A stretch of 52,277 bases of DNA from a virus. A model generated the notes under the pieces. The model worked only from the letters and a program-made list of their open reading frames with translations, had not been told where the DNA came from and did not search any database. The translations under genes and the position numbers were made by a program. Shown in pieces: positions 25,768 through 35,317 of this stretch. Every line of letters starts with the position of its first letter. Within the stretch, counting starts at the first letter, position 1. The stretch covers positions 1-52,277 of IMG/VR virus record IMGVR_UViG_3300035698_003422, one strand, 5' to 3'.

Positions 25768-26559
25768 ATGAGAAAGATATTTCGAAATCAGATGGCTATT
25801 ATGTATATGCTGACTGACATGGACGAAGATAAGATGAAGCAGTCCCCGCCTGTTCACACACAGGCTATGCTTGACGGGCCATATAAGACCGCCGTTGAGG
25901 TGGGGTTACGTGACGCAGCTAAGTTTTGGGACGAGTACCGTAAGGTATTGTCCGTATCTATCTTAGTCGCCGGTACCTGCAATCACTACATACTCTGTGG
26001 CGACGAGCCGGTTAAGTTCGACTGCGACGCAGGTACAGTATCAGCATATCTTACAGAGAAGGAACTGATTCAAGCCGTGTTCACACGCATACACGAAGTG
26101 TTCAACGTAGACGAAGCATCTGACTGTATTATGGATTACCATATGCTGCTGGGCTGGCGCATGCAGACATCGATATGGCCTATGCTCGTTAACAAAGCAT
26201 TTGCCTACGACATTAAAGTACCAGGCGACTTACTGGTTGGCGTAGATACGCGCTGGCAGAAAGACGAGTACATGGGCGATATAGCTAACATCTATATGCA
26301 AGGTGCGAGATACGCCAGGTCGCTTCCGTCGCTGCCAAACCTGCTTAGGTTTTGGGGCTATGCTAAAGCCAGTGAGTGTCAGCTTCCGCTTGAGCACGCA
26401 TTGGAAATATGTGCTAATCCTGAACACATGGCTGGAATTGCTAGGCTGTTTCTGGACGGGATCTATGACGTATGCAGTCGCTACGTATGCAATCCAGTAT
26501 CTACGTCCGACGATTTTGAACAACCTGCAAGTATTGCAGCACCAACTACTCCGGGGTAA
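25768..26559 (+). CDS. Possible DnaQ/PolB-like exonuclease-fold protein
   Basis: A 263-residue protein. The stretch DYHMLLGWRMQTSIWPMLV followed by DTRW, DIANIYMQG, SLPNLLRFWG resembles the layout of predicted 3'-5' exonuclease PolB-like phage proteins (a conserved strand, then N-F-D-like region, then a helix ending in L..FG). The full DEDD set of acidic residues is not clear, so it may be inactive or unrelated. A single nucleotide separates it from the preceding stop. Confidence 0.5.
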   Translation: MRKIFRNQMAIMYMLTDMDEDKMKQSPPVHTQAMLDGPYKTAVEVGLRDAAKFWDEYRKVLSVSILVAGTCNHYILCGDEPVKFDCDAGTVSAYLTEKELIQAVFTRIHEVFNVDEASDCIMDYHMLLGWRMQTSIWPMLVNKAFAYDIKVPGDLLVGVDTRWQKDEYMGDIANIYMQGARYARSLPSLPNLLRFWGYAKASECQLPLEHALEICANPEHMAGIARLFLDGIYDVCSRYVCNPVSTSDDFEQPASIAAPTTPG

Positions 26560-26561
26560 TT

Positions 26562-26762
26562 ATGCCAGATCCAGTATGGGAAAAGCCACAACGTACAGCA
26601 GAAGAACTGCGCTTGTCACTTGAGATTTGCAACCGCAGAAAGCTGGAACTTGAGGCAGCTAAGAAAAGTAAAGCAGCCTACTACGGTGGGCTTATTGCCG
26701 ATCAGGCAACCGAAATAGACATGCTGCTACAACAGCTGGAGATTATAAATGACGAACTATGA
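26562..26762 (+). CDS. Small coiled-coil protein
   Basis: A 66-residue, highly charged helical protein (EELRLSLEICNRRKLELEAA) likely to form a coiled coil. It lies 2 nt after the preceding stop and overlaps the next gene by 14 nt. No family is recognised; it may be an adaptor or a small regulator. Confidence 0.6.
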   Translation: MPDPVWEKPQRTAEELRLSLEICNRRKLELEAAKKSKAAYYGGLIADQATEIDMLLQQLEIINDEL

Positions 26763-27087
26763 CGACTTACAAGTCTGGTACCTCGCTTTGCGTGGGCGCG
26801 TAACTGCAAGATATGTATGGAAAGAAACAAAAGTGCTTATTCATACAGTCGAAGGCTATGCGTTACGTAAAAACGATATGCCGTATCAGCTTGCGTCTAT
26901 GAATTACGAAGAAGCTAGCAGTGCTGCGCGATTACAGGCAATGCACGACTTGACTGTTGACGCTGCACGACTAGTCAGCGTAGCCGGCGACATTGAACTA
27001 ACGAAGAAAAAACTTACTTGGTTAGATCAAGGCAAAATACCGAAACCGATACATCCATCAGAAACTACATTAACGAGAGAAATGTGA
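26749..27087 (+). CDS. Unknown protein
   Basis: A 112-residue protein with a central helical part (MNYEEASSAARLQAMHDL) and a basic C-terminus. Its stop TGA shares bases with the next ATG (TGATG). No family is recognised. It sits in the chain of overlapping small genes that leads to the DUF1599 gene. Confidence 0.6.
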   Translation: MTNYDDLQVWYLALRGRVTARYVWKETKVLIHTVEGYALRKNDMPYQLASMNYEEASSAARLQAMHDLTVDAARLVSVAGDIELTKKKLTWLDQGKIPKPIHPSETTLTREM

Positions 27088-27485
27088 TGCTAGAAAACCC
27101 TATGGCAATAAGCCTAGACGAAATGATAGAGTTCAGGACAAAGATCTTTAATAGAACTATCGAGACAGCGAAAAAGAAGGGCGCTGACTACAACCGTGAC
27201 CAGCAAAAAAGCGGCAATTCATTGTTTAACTTAAGCGTATGCGAGTTAATGGGAATAGTCCCTACAGCTGAGACGGGTATACTTGTCAGACTAGGTGATA
27301 AATTCATGCGGCTTATATCACTGGCACGTGACTGCCGTGTAACCCCGGAAGTTACAGACGAGTCTGTACTGGATACGATTGAGGATATCCACAATTACGT
27401 GGACTATCTAGCAATGTTGTATCTTAAGCGTAAGGCCGTATTAGCCGAGATTGAGGCAGGGGCACCTACAGTACATGAAGCGTAA
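27087..27485 (+). CDS. DUF1599 (nucleotide modification associated) protein
   Basis: A 132-residue protein. The motif KKKGADYNRDQQKSGNSLFNL, then ILVRLGDKFMRL and VLDTIEDIHNYVDYLAML (quoted in parts), matches DUF1599, also called nucleotide modification associated domain 1. That name came from association with phage base-modification genes; the fold resembles MazG-type all-alpha nucleotide hydrolases. The start was placed at ATG 27087 from the TGATG overlap. It may act on a nucleotide triphosphate or monophosphate. Confidence 0.7.
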   Translation: MLENPMAISLDEMIEFRTKIFNRTIETAKKKGADYNRDQQKSGNSLFNLSVCELMGIVPTAETGILVRLGDKFMRLISLARDCRVTPEVTDESVLDTIEDIHNYVDYLAMLYLKRKAVLAEIEAGAPTVHEA

Positions 27486-28179
27486 ACAGCTTACGTCAAG
27501 GATAGACCCTAAAAATGCGGCGGAAGCAATAGCCCGCATTGATACTGATGAAATAGAGCGATACTATAGATATCTTAGTTCGATAACGCCTCATAGTACT
27601 GAGGATATATTCCGCCGTTGGTTATTTGCGTTTGCGTCGGTTCATACCACGTGGCGCAATAACTGCCGGCTCTATCTCGCACTCAAGGACTTACAGTGGC
27701 TGGGAAGCAGACCATTATTGCTTGAAGCTATAAGCTCGGCTAAAGCTGGTATGCAGAACGGCAGAACAGAGTTCATACATGAATTTAGCGATAAGTACTG
27801 GGTTAATCCTAAGCAATGGCTTAAGCGTGACTATGAGTCGTGGATAGATTACCGTGACAGAATACGGGACAGCACGAAAGGTATCGGTAGAGCTAAATCG
27901 AGTTTCATAGTAGAGATGCTATACCCGATTAAAGCCGATGTTATCTGTACAGACACGCATGTAATGCAGATATATGGTAAGACGCCGAAACAGATAGGCG
28001 CTGGCAATGTCTCTGATAAGGCCGAACTAGCAATGGAAGAGCACTGGGTCAGCACATCACGAACAAGGGGTATTCCACCTGTACTTGCGCGCTGGGTGTT
28101 CTGGGACAGAAAACAAGGAAATTCAGATCCGCGGTATTGGTCGGCAGTATTCGAACCGGACCTGGATCTTCAACTATAG
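27475..28179 (+). CDS. HhH-GPD DNA glycosylase-like protein
   Basis: A 234-residue, mostly helical protein. The region STKGIGRAKSSFIVEMLYP followed by ADVICTDTHVMQIYG closely follows the helix-hairpin-helix and GPD motifs of endonuclease III/MutY-type glycosylases, with the conserved Asp in CTDTH. No Fe-S Cys cluster is seen. It may excise damaged or foreign bases, or process modified bases. The start at ATG 27475 lies 11 nt inside the DUF1599 gene. Confidence 0.7.
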   Translation: MKRKQLTSRIDPKNAAEAIARIDTDEIERYYRYLSSITPHSTEDIFRRWLFAFASVHTTWRNNCRLYLALKDLQWLGSRPLLLEAISSAKAGMQNGRTEFIHEFSDKYWVNPKQWLKRDYESWIDYRDRIRDSTKGIGRAKSSFIVEMLYPIKADVICTDTHVMQIYGKTPKQIGAGNVSDKAELAMEEHWVSTSRTRGIPPVLARWVFWDRKQGNSDPRYWSAVFEPDLDLQL

Positions 28180-28185
28180 GTACAT

Positions 28186-28614
28186 ATGAGCACACAATCT
28201 GAGTACATGAAACTTCCGGTGCTCCGGAATGATAAGCTGATATTCGAGGATACCTCGATGGCTCCTACTACTGGCGGAATATGCCCGTGCCTTATGTGCG
28301 GGAAACCGTTCATAATGCGTGTCTTCATAGGCATACCTGATCAGCTCTGCGGAGAATGCAGTAAGACGTATGAAGACACCGCTAAGGTAGTCTGCGCAAG
28401 ATGTAAGCCGCCTGTAACGATATGCCGGTTAAAGCCAGGCATTATCGAGTGCGGGTATTATATCAGGCCTAAGGCAATACTCCATGTTGATCGCTGCAAT
28501 ATATGCGATCACTTAATTCGTGAAGGCGTTATGACTACGTCTACGATAATCGAAATCGAAGCCTGGATGAAAAACCACAGGCCTCGTAAGTTAATACTAA
28601 CAACGGGACAGTGA
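28186..28614 (+). CDS. Multi-zinc-finger protein, unknown
   Basis: A 142-residue protein with three CxxC-type pairs: CLMCG and CGEC, CARCK, then CNICDHLI. At least two zinc ribbons are likely. Such small ribbon proteins in phages often bind nucleic acid or host RNA polymerase, but no specific family is seen. It starts 6 nt after the HhH gene, with AGGTAC upstream of the ATG. Confidence 0.65.
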   Translation: MSTQSEYMKLPVLRNDKLIFEDTSMAPTTGGICPCLMCGKPFIMRVFIGIPDQLCGECSKTYEDTAKVVCARCKPPVTICRLKPGIIECGYYIRPKAILHVDRCNICDHLIREGVMTTSTIIEIEAWMKNHRPRKLILTTGQ

Positions 28615-28642
28615 GCCCAATAAAGTAACACGAAGAGAAAAA

Positions 28643-29887
28643 ATGAAAGAACTTGATAACGTAATTACACAGATAAACTTATACTTAGCCACAGGGTCTT
28701 TAGTACCCGCAGCACAAGTGCATACAATAAGCGCCACACCAGAGATCCCTAAGCTGGAACTTACAGAAAAAGCGTCCGGTGATTTTCCTGCTATGGCGAA
28801 GATACCGGAGTTGAATAAGCCTAATATTAAGGTAGCTAGATTGGTGATGCCACCTACGCCTACTCCTCCGGAAACCGGCACAAATATTGTGCTTAAATTA
28901 TTCGTAGACGAGCACGCTGAACGCTTAGTAGATATTATTAATTCATATCTCGACAATGAAAGAGACGTGGAAGAGCTCAGAGCTGAGTTAGTATTCAAAG
29001 TGTTTGATGTCAATGACCAGCTTTTTGATGCGTTGATCTTAAAGGTCAAAGAAAACGACCCTATAATAGACTATGTAAAGTCAGTAGTGTACTCAGGTAT
29101 TCTTAGAACAGCTAGGGAAGCTAAGAAGCAGGACATCTTTGTAGCTCAGATCAGGCGTAGGTGCGGGTTAACCAGAGACAGAGCACGCGACCTTTATAAA
29201 GCCTGCAGAGATCACTGCATAGCTAAAGACGCCTGGCCTACTAAAGATAGCGTGTTCGAGCGTGCCGTAACCGACCGCAATAACGCTAAGATAGATGCTA
29301 AAGCTGACCCTGAAAAAGGTGTAGCTAAGAAGCAGCTAGGTAAAGCAGCTGCAGCTGAATCAAAGAGCGACTTAATACTTATAGCTAAGCGCATAGCCAA
29401 CGAGCTCGCAATACACGGGCCTATTACCATTGACGATGTAACTACGGCTATGGCAAAGTCATATAAGGTAAACCCTAACGAAGCTAAGACCCCGCAGAAG
29501 TGGAAAGGCAATGTGTTTAACACCGCTGACTGGGTAGCCATAGGTAATACGCCTTCACGTATGGTAGAAGCGCACGGACGGCCTGTTATGCTGTGGGCTA
29601 AGCGCGGTTGGCTTACGGATAACAGCCTCAACGGGCACCCTGGTACAGCCTCTGCGTTTAACATGTTCCGGATCTTTAACGATTTCCGCAGGCGGAATCC
29701 TAGTACTAAACTAGATATCTGCTTATGGCATATCGGCGAAGAAGGTCTGTCTAAGGATATACTGTCGGACATTATTACAAACAAGATGTCGCTATATGGC
29801 ACCAAGGTAGTACTCGTGCCCGGCGCAACTGGCGCATTACTGTCAGTACCCAAACAACAATATGTAGAAAGCATAGCACAAGGATAA
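28643..29887 (+). CDS. Unknown DNA-metabolism-region protein
   Basis: A 414-residue protein. It has a Pro/Thr-rich linker near 75-90, a helical Arg-rich region RRRCGLTRDRARDLYKACR (about 170-188) that could be a helix-turn-helix, and a C-terminal domain with GPITIDDVTTAMAKSY and WKGNVFNTADWV, which suggests a winged-helix-like DNA-binding unit. AGAGAAAA precedes the ATG. Position just before thyX supports a DNA-related role. Function is unknown. Confidence 0.7.
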   Translation: MKELDNVITQINLYLATGSLVPAAQVHTISATPEIPKLELTEKASGDFPAMAKIPELNKPNIKVARLVMPPTPTPPETGTNIVLKLFVDEHAERLVDIINSYLDNERDVEELRAELVFKVFDVNDQLFDALILKVKENDPIIDYVKSVVYSGILRTAREAKKQDIFVAQIRRRCGLTRDRARDLYKACRDHCIAKDAWPTKDSVFERAVTDRNNAKIDAKADPEKGVAKKQLGKAAAAESKSDLILIAKRIANELAIHGPITIDDVTTAMAKSYKVNPNEAKTPQKWKGNVFNTADWVAIGNTPSRMVEAHGRPVMLWAKRGWLTDNSLNGHPGTASAFNMFRIFNDFRRRNPSTKLDICLWHIGEEGLSKDILSDIITNKMSLYGTKVVLVPGATGALLSVPKQQYVESIAQG

Positions 29888-29888
29888 T

Positions 29889-30617
29889 ATGATTGTAACA
29901 ACAGAGCAATGCACAGTAGTCTCAATTACACAAAATCCTATCGCGCTAATTGAACGCGCTGGTAGAGTCTGTTATAAATCGGAGGATAAGACGTGCCCCG
30001 GATCTGGGGTGAAGCTTGTGACTAAGCTTATTGAGTCGGGCCACGAGAGCGTACTTGAACACGCAAATATGACCGTAAAGGTTGTATGTGACCGCGGCAT
30101 CTCACACGAGATTGTCAGGCACCGCCTCGCATCCTATAGCCAGGAGAGCACGCGCTACGTCACATATGATACTGGTGCGGTTATCCTCCCAATATTTGAT
30201 GACTCCTCTGGGAATGTACCGCTCGACGAACAAATCGGATTTGATTTGCTGGCGGGCGAAGGTGCGTTCGCAGATCTATATACACGCCTAACAAGTATAG
30301 AGCTTCGTTGGTTGTTCGCTTGTTTAAATGATATGCGCACATATCAGACGCAAATTATTGACGGAGTGGCACCACAGATGGCGCGTGCAAACTTACCTAC
30401 GTGTTTGAAGACAGAGATCTTTATAACGATGAATATGAGAGAGTGGCGCCACTTTATTCTGATGCGCGGAGGTACTGGAGCGCATCCACAGGTTGCGTTG
30501 ATAGCTGATGCTATTTATAGATATCTATATTCAGTTAACCCGGTTCTGGTAAAGAACAGAGTCATTCAGAAACCACTACCGGACTGCAGAATTATTAAAA
30601 TAAAGGAAGAACTATGA
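29889..30617 (+). CDS. thyX: Flavin-dependent thymidylate synthase
   Basis: A 242-residue ThyX. The hallmark RHRx7S is exact: Arg77, His78, Arg79 and Ser87 in RHRLASYSQESTRY. HESVLEH (52-58) and the late region NMREWRHFI also fit. The enzyme makes dTMP from dUMP using FAD, NADPH and methylene-tetrahydrofolate, so it feeds thymine synthesis for replication. It overlaps the ligase start by 4 nt. AAGGA lies upstream of the ATG. Confidence 0.95.
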   Translation: MIVTTEQCTVVSITQNPIALIERAGRVCYKSEDKTCPGSGVKLVTKLIESGHESVLEHANMTVKVVCDRGISHEIVRHRLASYSQESTRYVTYDTGAVILPIFDDSSGNVPLDEQIGFDLLAGEGAFADLYTRLTSIELRWLFACLNDMRTYQTQIIDGVAPQMARANLPTCLKTEIFITMNMREWRHFILMRGGTGAHPQVALIADAIYRYLYSVNPVLVKNRVIQKPLPDCRIIKIKEEL

Positions 30618-31762
30618 TTAAAACATTTCCACCATTATACAAGAAAACAAGTACGGGCGCTATCCAATGCTGGGAGCTTAGGGTAGATGGCAATACCATA
30701 ACAAAACGTTATGGGCAGCTTGGCGGAGCTATACAGGATACGGTACCTGATGTCATAACAAAGGGTAAGAACATTGGCAGAGCAAATGCGACTTCCCCGG
30801 AAGAGCAGGCAGCGCTTGAAGGACAGGCGCAGTGGGAGAAGAAGCGTAAACGCGGTTATTGTGATACAGAAGAAGCCGCAAGAGCAGGGGAAACCTCTGA
30901 CGCTGTTAAAGGCGGAATGTGGCCTATGCTGGCGAACAAATACAAGGACGCTAAAAAGCATCTTGTATTCCCGTGCTATGTACAACCTAAGCTTGACGGT
31001 CACCGTTGTATAGCCGTGGTTAAATCAGGGGTATGCACGCTATGGTCCAGGACGCGTAAGCCTATCAACTCTATGCCCCATATAATTAGGGCAATAGAAG
31101 CGCTTAACTTACAGGACATATGCCTTGACGGCGAACTGTACAACCATGACTATGCTGATAACTTTGAGGAACTGTCATCGTTAATTCGCAGCAGTAAGCC
31201 TAAGCCTGATCACGAATTAATGCATTACTACATCTATGATTGCGTACCGGGCTGTGATCGCTTTGAAATGCCATTCGAAGAAAGATCTGACTGGCTAAAG
31301 ACAGAGGTATTCAAGCGCGGATCTAAAATAGTCCCGCTTATACTTGTGCCCACCGATATCGTCTTTAACGAGGCAACATTATATATCTTTCGCGATAAGT
31401 ACCTGGAAGATCAGTATGAAGGCGCTATGGCAAGGAATCGTGACGGTGCTTATATTAGCAAAGCAGACCATCACTGCAACCAACTGCTTAAGCTTAAATT
31501 GTTTGTAGATGCAGAGTTCGAGATAATCGGCGTCAATTCCGGCCGTGGTAAGATGGCTGATAAAGCCGTGTTCGAATGCAAGATGCCTACCGGCATTGAG
31601 ACCTTCACTGTAAAGATGAAAGGTAAGTTAGATAGTCTGAAGCAGTATGTTGACGATCCGAGCCTAGCAATAGGACGTAAGATTACTGTGCAGTACCATA
31701 GGTATACCAAGAGAGGCGTACCATATCTGCCCGTAGGGCTTAGGTTATTCGAGGAGCTTTAA
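30614..31762 (+). CDS. ATP-dependent DNA ligase with N-terminal WGR-like domain
   Basis: A 382-residue ligase. The N-terminal part (CWELRVDGNTITKRYGQLGG, read as CWELRVDG and KRYGQLGG) looks like a WGR domain. The nucleotidyltransferase motif I is QPKLDGHR with the adenylated Lys126. Further motifs are LDGELYN, YYIYDC, EGAMARN and LLKLKLFVDAEFEI. The OB domain ends the protein. It seals nicks in lagging-strand fragments. Coupled to thyX by ATGA. Confidence 0.92.
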   Translation: MIKTFPPLYKKTSTGAIQCWELRVDGNTITKRYGQLGGAIQDTVPDVITKGKNIGRANATSPEEQAALEGQAQWEKKRKRGYCDTEEAARAGETSDAVKGGMWPMLANKYKDAKKHLVFPCYVQPKLDGHRCIAVVKSGVCTLWSRTRKPINSMPHIIRAIEALNLQDICLDGELYNHDYADNFEELSSLIRSSKPKPDHELMHYYIYDCVPGCDRFEMPFEERSDWLKTEVFKRGSKIVPLILVPTDIVFNEATLYIFRDKYLEDQYEGAMARNRDGAYISKADHHCNQLLKLKLFVDAEFEIIGVNSGRGKMADKAVFECKMPTGIETFTVKMKGKLDSLKQYVDDPSLAIGRKITVQYHRYTKRGVPYLPVGLRLFEEL

Positions 31763-33328
31763 ATGAATATGACTGACGCGGCATTACTTGTAATGAACAA
31801 GCGTAGAGTACAGGGGCTTATGATGGCAGAGCCGGGACTTGTGGACACCCCGCATTTCCCGTTCTCGTCGTCAAGCTATGTCTACGCCGACCGCGTCGGT
31901 GATATCGACTACCTTCGTAGTATACGATCGGCTATGCCGGAATCCCTTATCCCTGTGGACCCATTTACGCCTAGTCAATATAGGGACGAATGGCCCGGGG
32001 TTTGGGACGCGGTATTAGGTGTCCCATCCCCTAAATATAGGAGTCCTGATCTATTATCTGTACGTGGAATATACCCAGTGCGTGCTACAAATAAGCACTG
32101 GGAGTCTAAGTTGCTGCCAGCATTAAGCCGCGTCGGCGTACTCGACGAGACTAAAGAGTTCTTACGCCCTAAATCTACATTTATAGTAGACCTGCTGTTT
32201 GATAGGGAAGGCTGGGCTATACTTAAGGGCGCACACGCATTAACACATCGAGCGCAGTTATTAGCCTACAAGCACAGAAAGACAAATTACGCTGGTACAA
32301 CGCATAACTTGTTTAGAAAGATAATCGCTACAATGGCGGTGTGCAGATTATACGGCTTACCATTTGACGTAACCTGCGAAGATATCATTGACAACGACAC
32401 CCCTGATATAGCACAATACGGAATATCTATAGCGACAGGGGAAAGTTTAAGGTCCCCTATTACTGCTATTCCGGTGGCTAGCGCAGGCTGCCTTATACCA
32501 GGTAAAACAATCGCTGTAATCACTGCCGGTGTGCAGATTGAGCCCCATCCCCATGGCATAACTACGGAGTCAATGCAGTGGCAGGAGCTTAATCGCTGGT
32601 CTTGCAGCCCGAGTCAGATTATAATACCTGGCTGGGAGTTAGTTGATTTCATATCCCACGGCTTACTATGCACGTACAGAGGTACAGAGGTTAAGGATGT
32701 CATGTACGGCATAGCCCCGGCTGACCTACAGAGTCCCGCACACTTTCCTGCGTTTCTGTATTATGCTATTCAGAGTCGCGGAGAGCCCTATTGTGACGGA
32801 CTGAAGTACTGGAACGTGAGTGACTGGTTACGCAGCCAAGACTTTAATGATGCCGTATACTGCGCGCCTCCGCTGCCTTGTTGGGACTGTCTTAAGGTTA
32901 ACATGCGTGCAGACGGTGCGCCGTCCCGGCCTAAGGGTAGGATACCGCATCGCTGGGAGGAAGCAAGGAAGACTACAAGACTGAGTAATGGCACCCCGCC
33001 TAAGCCGCCTAAGCCGCCTAAGCAGCCGACACAGGCTGAAGAGGAATGGGATATATGGGAGGCTAGGTTAATGGATACATGGACGCTTATAGACAAAGCA
33101 GTAGCATACGCTGATGGACGACACTCAGGCCATACGGCTATGCGTAAGATAAGGAAGAAGCGTAGATCGAATTATCGTAAGCGCATACAATCCTTACAGC
33201 GTATCGATCGCTTGCGTATGAAACGGGACAAGGCAGTAAAGGACTTTGATCCCGCAGTAATACGAGAGCTCGACACGAAAATAGACGAACTGAAACAACA
33301 ACTACGGAGCTTAGACACATGTCAATAG
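31763..33328 (+). CDS. Large unknown protein with basic coiled-coil tail
   Basis: A 521-residue protein with a large N-terminal globular domain, a CWDC pair (about 374-377), a Pro/Lys linker (PPKPPKPPKQPTQ, near 417) and a very basic, heptad-like C-terminus (KIRKKRRSNYRKRIQ). The tail suggests nucleic-acid binding. It starts right after the ligase stop and overlaps the resolvase gene by 10 nt. I recognise no family. Confidence 0.7.
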   Translation: MNMTDAALLVMNKRRVQGLMMAEPGLVDTPHFPFSSSSYVYADRVGDIDYLRSIRSAMPESLIPVDPFTPSQYRDEWPGVWDAVLGVPSPKYRSPDLLSVRGIYPVRATNKHWESKLLPALSRVGVLDETKEFLRPKSTFIVDLLFDREGWAILKGAHALTHRAQLLAYKHRKTNYAGTTHNLFRKIIATMAVCRLYGLPFDVTCEDIIDNDTPDIAQYGISIATGESLRSPITAIPVASAGCLIPGKTIAVITAGVQIEPHPHGITTESMQWQELNRWSCSPSQIIIPGWELVDFISHGLLCTYRGTEVKDVMYGIAPADLQSPAHFPAFLYYAIQSRGEPYCDGLKYWNVSDWLRSQDFNDAVYCAPPLPCWDCLKVNMRADGAPSRPKGRIPHRWEEARKTTRLSNGTPPKPPKPPKQPTQAEEEWDIWEARLMDTWTLIDKAVAYADGRHSGHTAMRKIRKKRRSNYRKRIQSLQRIDRLRMKRDKAVKDFDPAVIRELDTKIDELKQQLRSLDTCQ

Positions 33329-33843
33329 CGCTAGGAGTAGACGTCGGGATAACCGGCGGGTTAGCTGCAGTAAGCGATAAATTTGTTACTGCCACATTAA
33401 TGCCTATAACAGCCGGAGTGGCTAAGGGCACTAAAGCGAAGATAAATATAAAAGAGGTGATTGTCTGGTTCAAGGAGCAATTGGATCGGTACGCTAGAGA
33501 ATCTGATCTACGCTTGTATGGGCCTCCGAAGATAGGTATCGAAATACAAGGTGCTATGCCAGGCCAAGGTGTAGTAAGCATGTTAAGACTGGGCGAGTCA
33601 TATGGATTGCTGCAAGGCATGGCTATTGCGCTTAACTGGTCAACATATCTTGTACGCCCTAAAGCGTGGAAGAATGATATACTGGCAGGAACTAAGAAGG
33701 ACAAAGGTGCTGCTATTCAGCTGGTATTAAACAGATTTCCTGACATCGATATGAACATTGGAAAACGGAAAATAATCTATAGCGATGGTATGGCAGACGC
33801 CGTATGCATTGCATTACACACAGCAAAACTAGGACACATATAA
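33319..33843 (+). CDS. RuvC-like Holliday-junction resolvase
   Basis: A 174-residue RNase H-fold resolvase. Asp8 in GVDVGITGG, Glu75 in IEIQGAMPGQG, and Asp156/Asp160 in SDGMADAVCIAL form the expected acidic site, and the Gln-Gly-rich loop is typical of phage RuvC relatives. It would cut branched DNA before packaging. It overlaps its neighbour genes on both sides (10 nt upstream, TAATG downstream). Confidence 0.82.
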   Translation: MSIALGVDVGITGGLAAVSDKFVTATLMPITAGVAKGTKAKINIKEVIVWFKEQLDRYARESDLRLYGPPKIGIEIQGAMPGQGVVSMLRLGESYGLLQGMAIALNWSTYLVRPKAWKNDILAGTKKDKGAAIQLVLNRFPDIDMNIGKRKIIYSDGMADAVCIALHTAKLGHI

Positions 33844-34127
33844 TGGATGAAGAGAGCACAAGACAAGCAATACGAATCATAATGCCGAGCGAAGGCGACA
33901 TGCGGTTAATCAGTGAAGGCGACGGCAGTATTGTCTTGCAGCCTATCTATTACGATGGCGTATGCGCTGGTCCGCATATACAGGTAGTAGATATCGACGA
34001 GACTGGTAATGTAGTCGCAGAGCAGACCCGCTTCAGCATGCGGATAAGCAGGAGTGGTAAAATCAGACTACGTGCTGGTAAGACCTATGAGGGGCCTAAA
34101 GATGAAGACAACAGTAAACCGGAATAA
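33843..34127 (+). CDS. Small unknown protein
   Basis: A 94-residue, beta-rich acidic protein starting MDEESTRQAIRIIMPSEG. Start chosen by the TAATG overlap with the resolvase stop. It overlaps the next gene by 26 nt. No family is recognised. Confidence 0.6.
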   Translation: MDEESTRQAIRIIMPSEGDMRLISEGDGSIVLQPIYYDGVCAGPHIQVVDIDETGNVVAEQTRFSMRISRSGKIRLRAGKTYEGPKDEDNSKPE

Positions 34128-34503
34128 CTCCCAGCTTCCCGATGTCAGAGCTACACCGCCTAGTATAGCTATACTAGGCGAGTCTGGCATTAACCATATA
34201 GCACAGCTGATGTTACTGCACGGTATCGTAGGTGTGTCAATAGGCGTTAACCAGATAGGAAGCCAAGTAGTCAATATATGCTCACTTGAAGAAGCGGCAT
34301 TCCCGGTTACACACAGAGTGCAGCAAGTACGTAAGCATGTCGGTGACATGCTGGGTGAGCTGTTGGCGATGTACGGTTACCTCAAGGTACACCTGGAGTT
34401 AACACCAGAGGAGTACGAAGGCTTAGCCACATATCACTCTACCATCGATGACGGAGCAGAAGGCAGGGAAGTCGTTAAGACCCCTCCTACTGACGATGCA
34501 TGA
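34102..34503 (+). CDS. Unknown protein
   Basis: A 133-residue protein; ATG 34102 has GAGGGG 7 nt upstream, whereas longer readings lie inside the preceding gene. The region AQLMLLHGIVGVSIGVNQI looks like an amphipathic helix and strand pair rather than a membrane segment. It overlaps the next gene by 4 nt. No known family. Confidence 0.6.
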   Translation: MKTTVNRNNSQLPDVRATPPSIAILGESGINHIAQLMLLHGIVGVSIGVNQIGSQVVNICSLEEAAFPVTHRVQQVRKHVGDMLGELLAMYGYLKVHLELTPEEYEGLATYHSTIDDGAEGREVVKTPPTDDA

Positions 34504-34721
34504 GCGAAGAACTTAATCATCAGCAGCTTTATGTTGTAGGGCAGATTTATAACGTGGTTGCGGCAGCCTTACCCTCTGAAGGGATAGATTACACTGTAAC
34601 AGTCACGTTTCCGTCTGGTGACAGCAGTAAACCGCAGGTTAATCTAAAAGGATTAACTGTAATTGGAAAACAGTTCGTTGTGCATTGCAGCGAACAAATT
34701 AAAAAAAGGCTAGTAAATTAA
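34500..34721 (+). CDS. Small unknown protein
   Basis: A 73-residue protein that starts in an ATGA overlap and ends sharing one base with the next start (TAATG). It has beta-rich composition (VTVTFPSGDSSKPQVNLKG) and a basic C-terminus. Not recognised. Confidence 0.6.
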   Translation: MSEELNHQQLYVVGQIYNVVAAALPSEGIDYTVTVTFPSGDSSKPQVNLKGLTVIGKQFVVHCSEQIKKRLVN

Positions 34722-35317
34722 TGTCAATTTTACCACGACAAGAAAAGGTATTGGATCGTTGTAGACTGGAGTGGCTGAATAAAATGCCACCTTGCGAAGG
34801 CGAAACTCACGAAGTCAAAGTAGTCCATAAAGAGCTGACACTCCGTGGATTAGTAGAGATCCAGAAGAAGATAAAGGCAACGATAGGGAAGACATACGGG
34901 AAAATCAAAATAAGAGATAAAACACCTGTTAGGCTTATCTTACTATACGAGAACCCGGAGTTCCCAGATGGGCGCCCCGAGCAGTTATTGGATACGATGA
35001 AGACCAAGGCTATGTTAACGCATATCGAGGAGCGCATCGTACCCGACGTAGCAGTAAGCCGACATATTATGTCCGAAGTAGAGCAGATGGGACAGGTCTC
35101 AAATCTAAAGGCAGCCATTGTAACGCTATGCTGCGACGATAAAGTAGGTGGGTTTACTTACCTGACTACGGTGTCGCCGCTAGACAAAGATCATATTAAA
35201 CTTATCGTAGATACAGCTGAGAATCATCTTGAGGAGTTTAAGCGTAATATTAAAAAGGATAATCCTAAGATTCAATTTGAGTCGGATAATCCTATTATAT
35301 TATTGGGTCATAGATAA
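34721..35317 (+). CDS. Unknown protein
   Basis: A 198-residue protein with a Lys-rich N-terminal half (EIQKKIKATIGKTYGKIKI) and a mixed alpha/beta C-terminal half. It is linked to both neighbours by TAATG overlaps, so the four small genes from 33843 to 35727 form one translational chain. No domain is recognised. Confidence 0.65.
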   Translation: MSILPRQEKVLDRCRLEWLNKMPPCEGETHEVKVVHKELTLRGLVEIQKKIKATIGKTYGKIKIRDKTPVRLILLYENPEFPDGRPEQLLDTMKTKAMLTHIEERIVPDVAVSRHIMSEVEQMGQVSNLKAAIVTLCCDDKVGGFTYLTTVSPLDKDHIKLIVDTAENHLEEFKRNIKKDNPKIQFESDNPIILLGHR

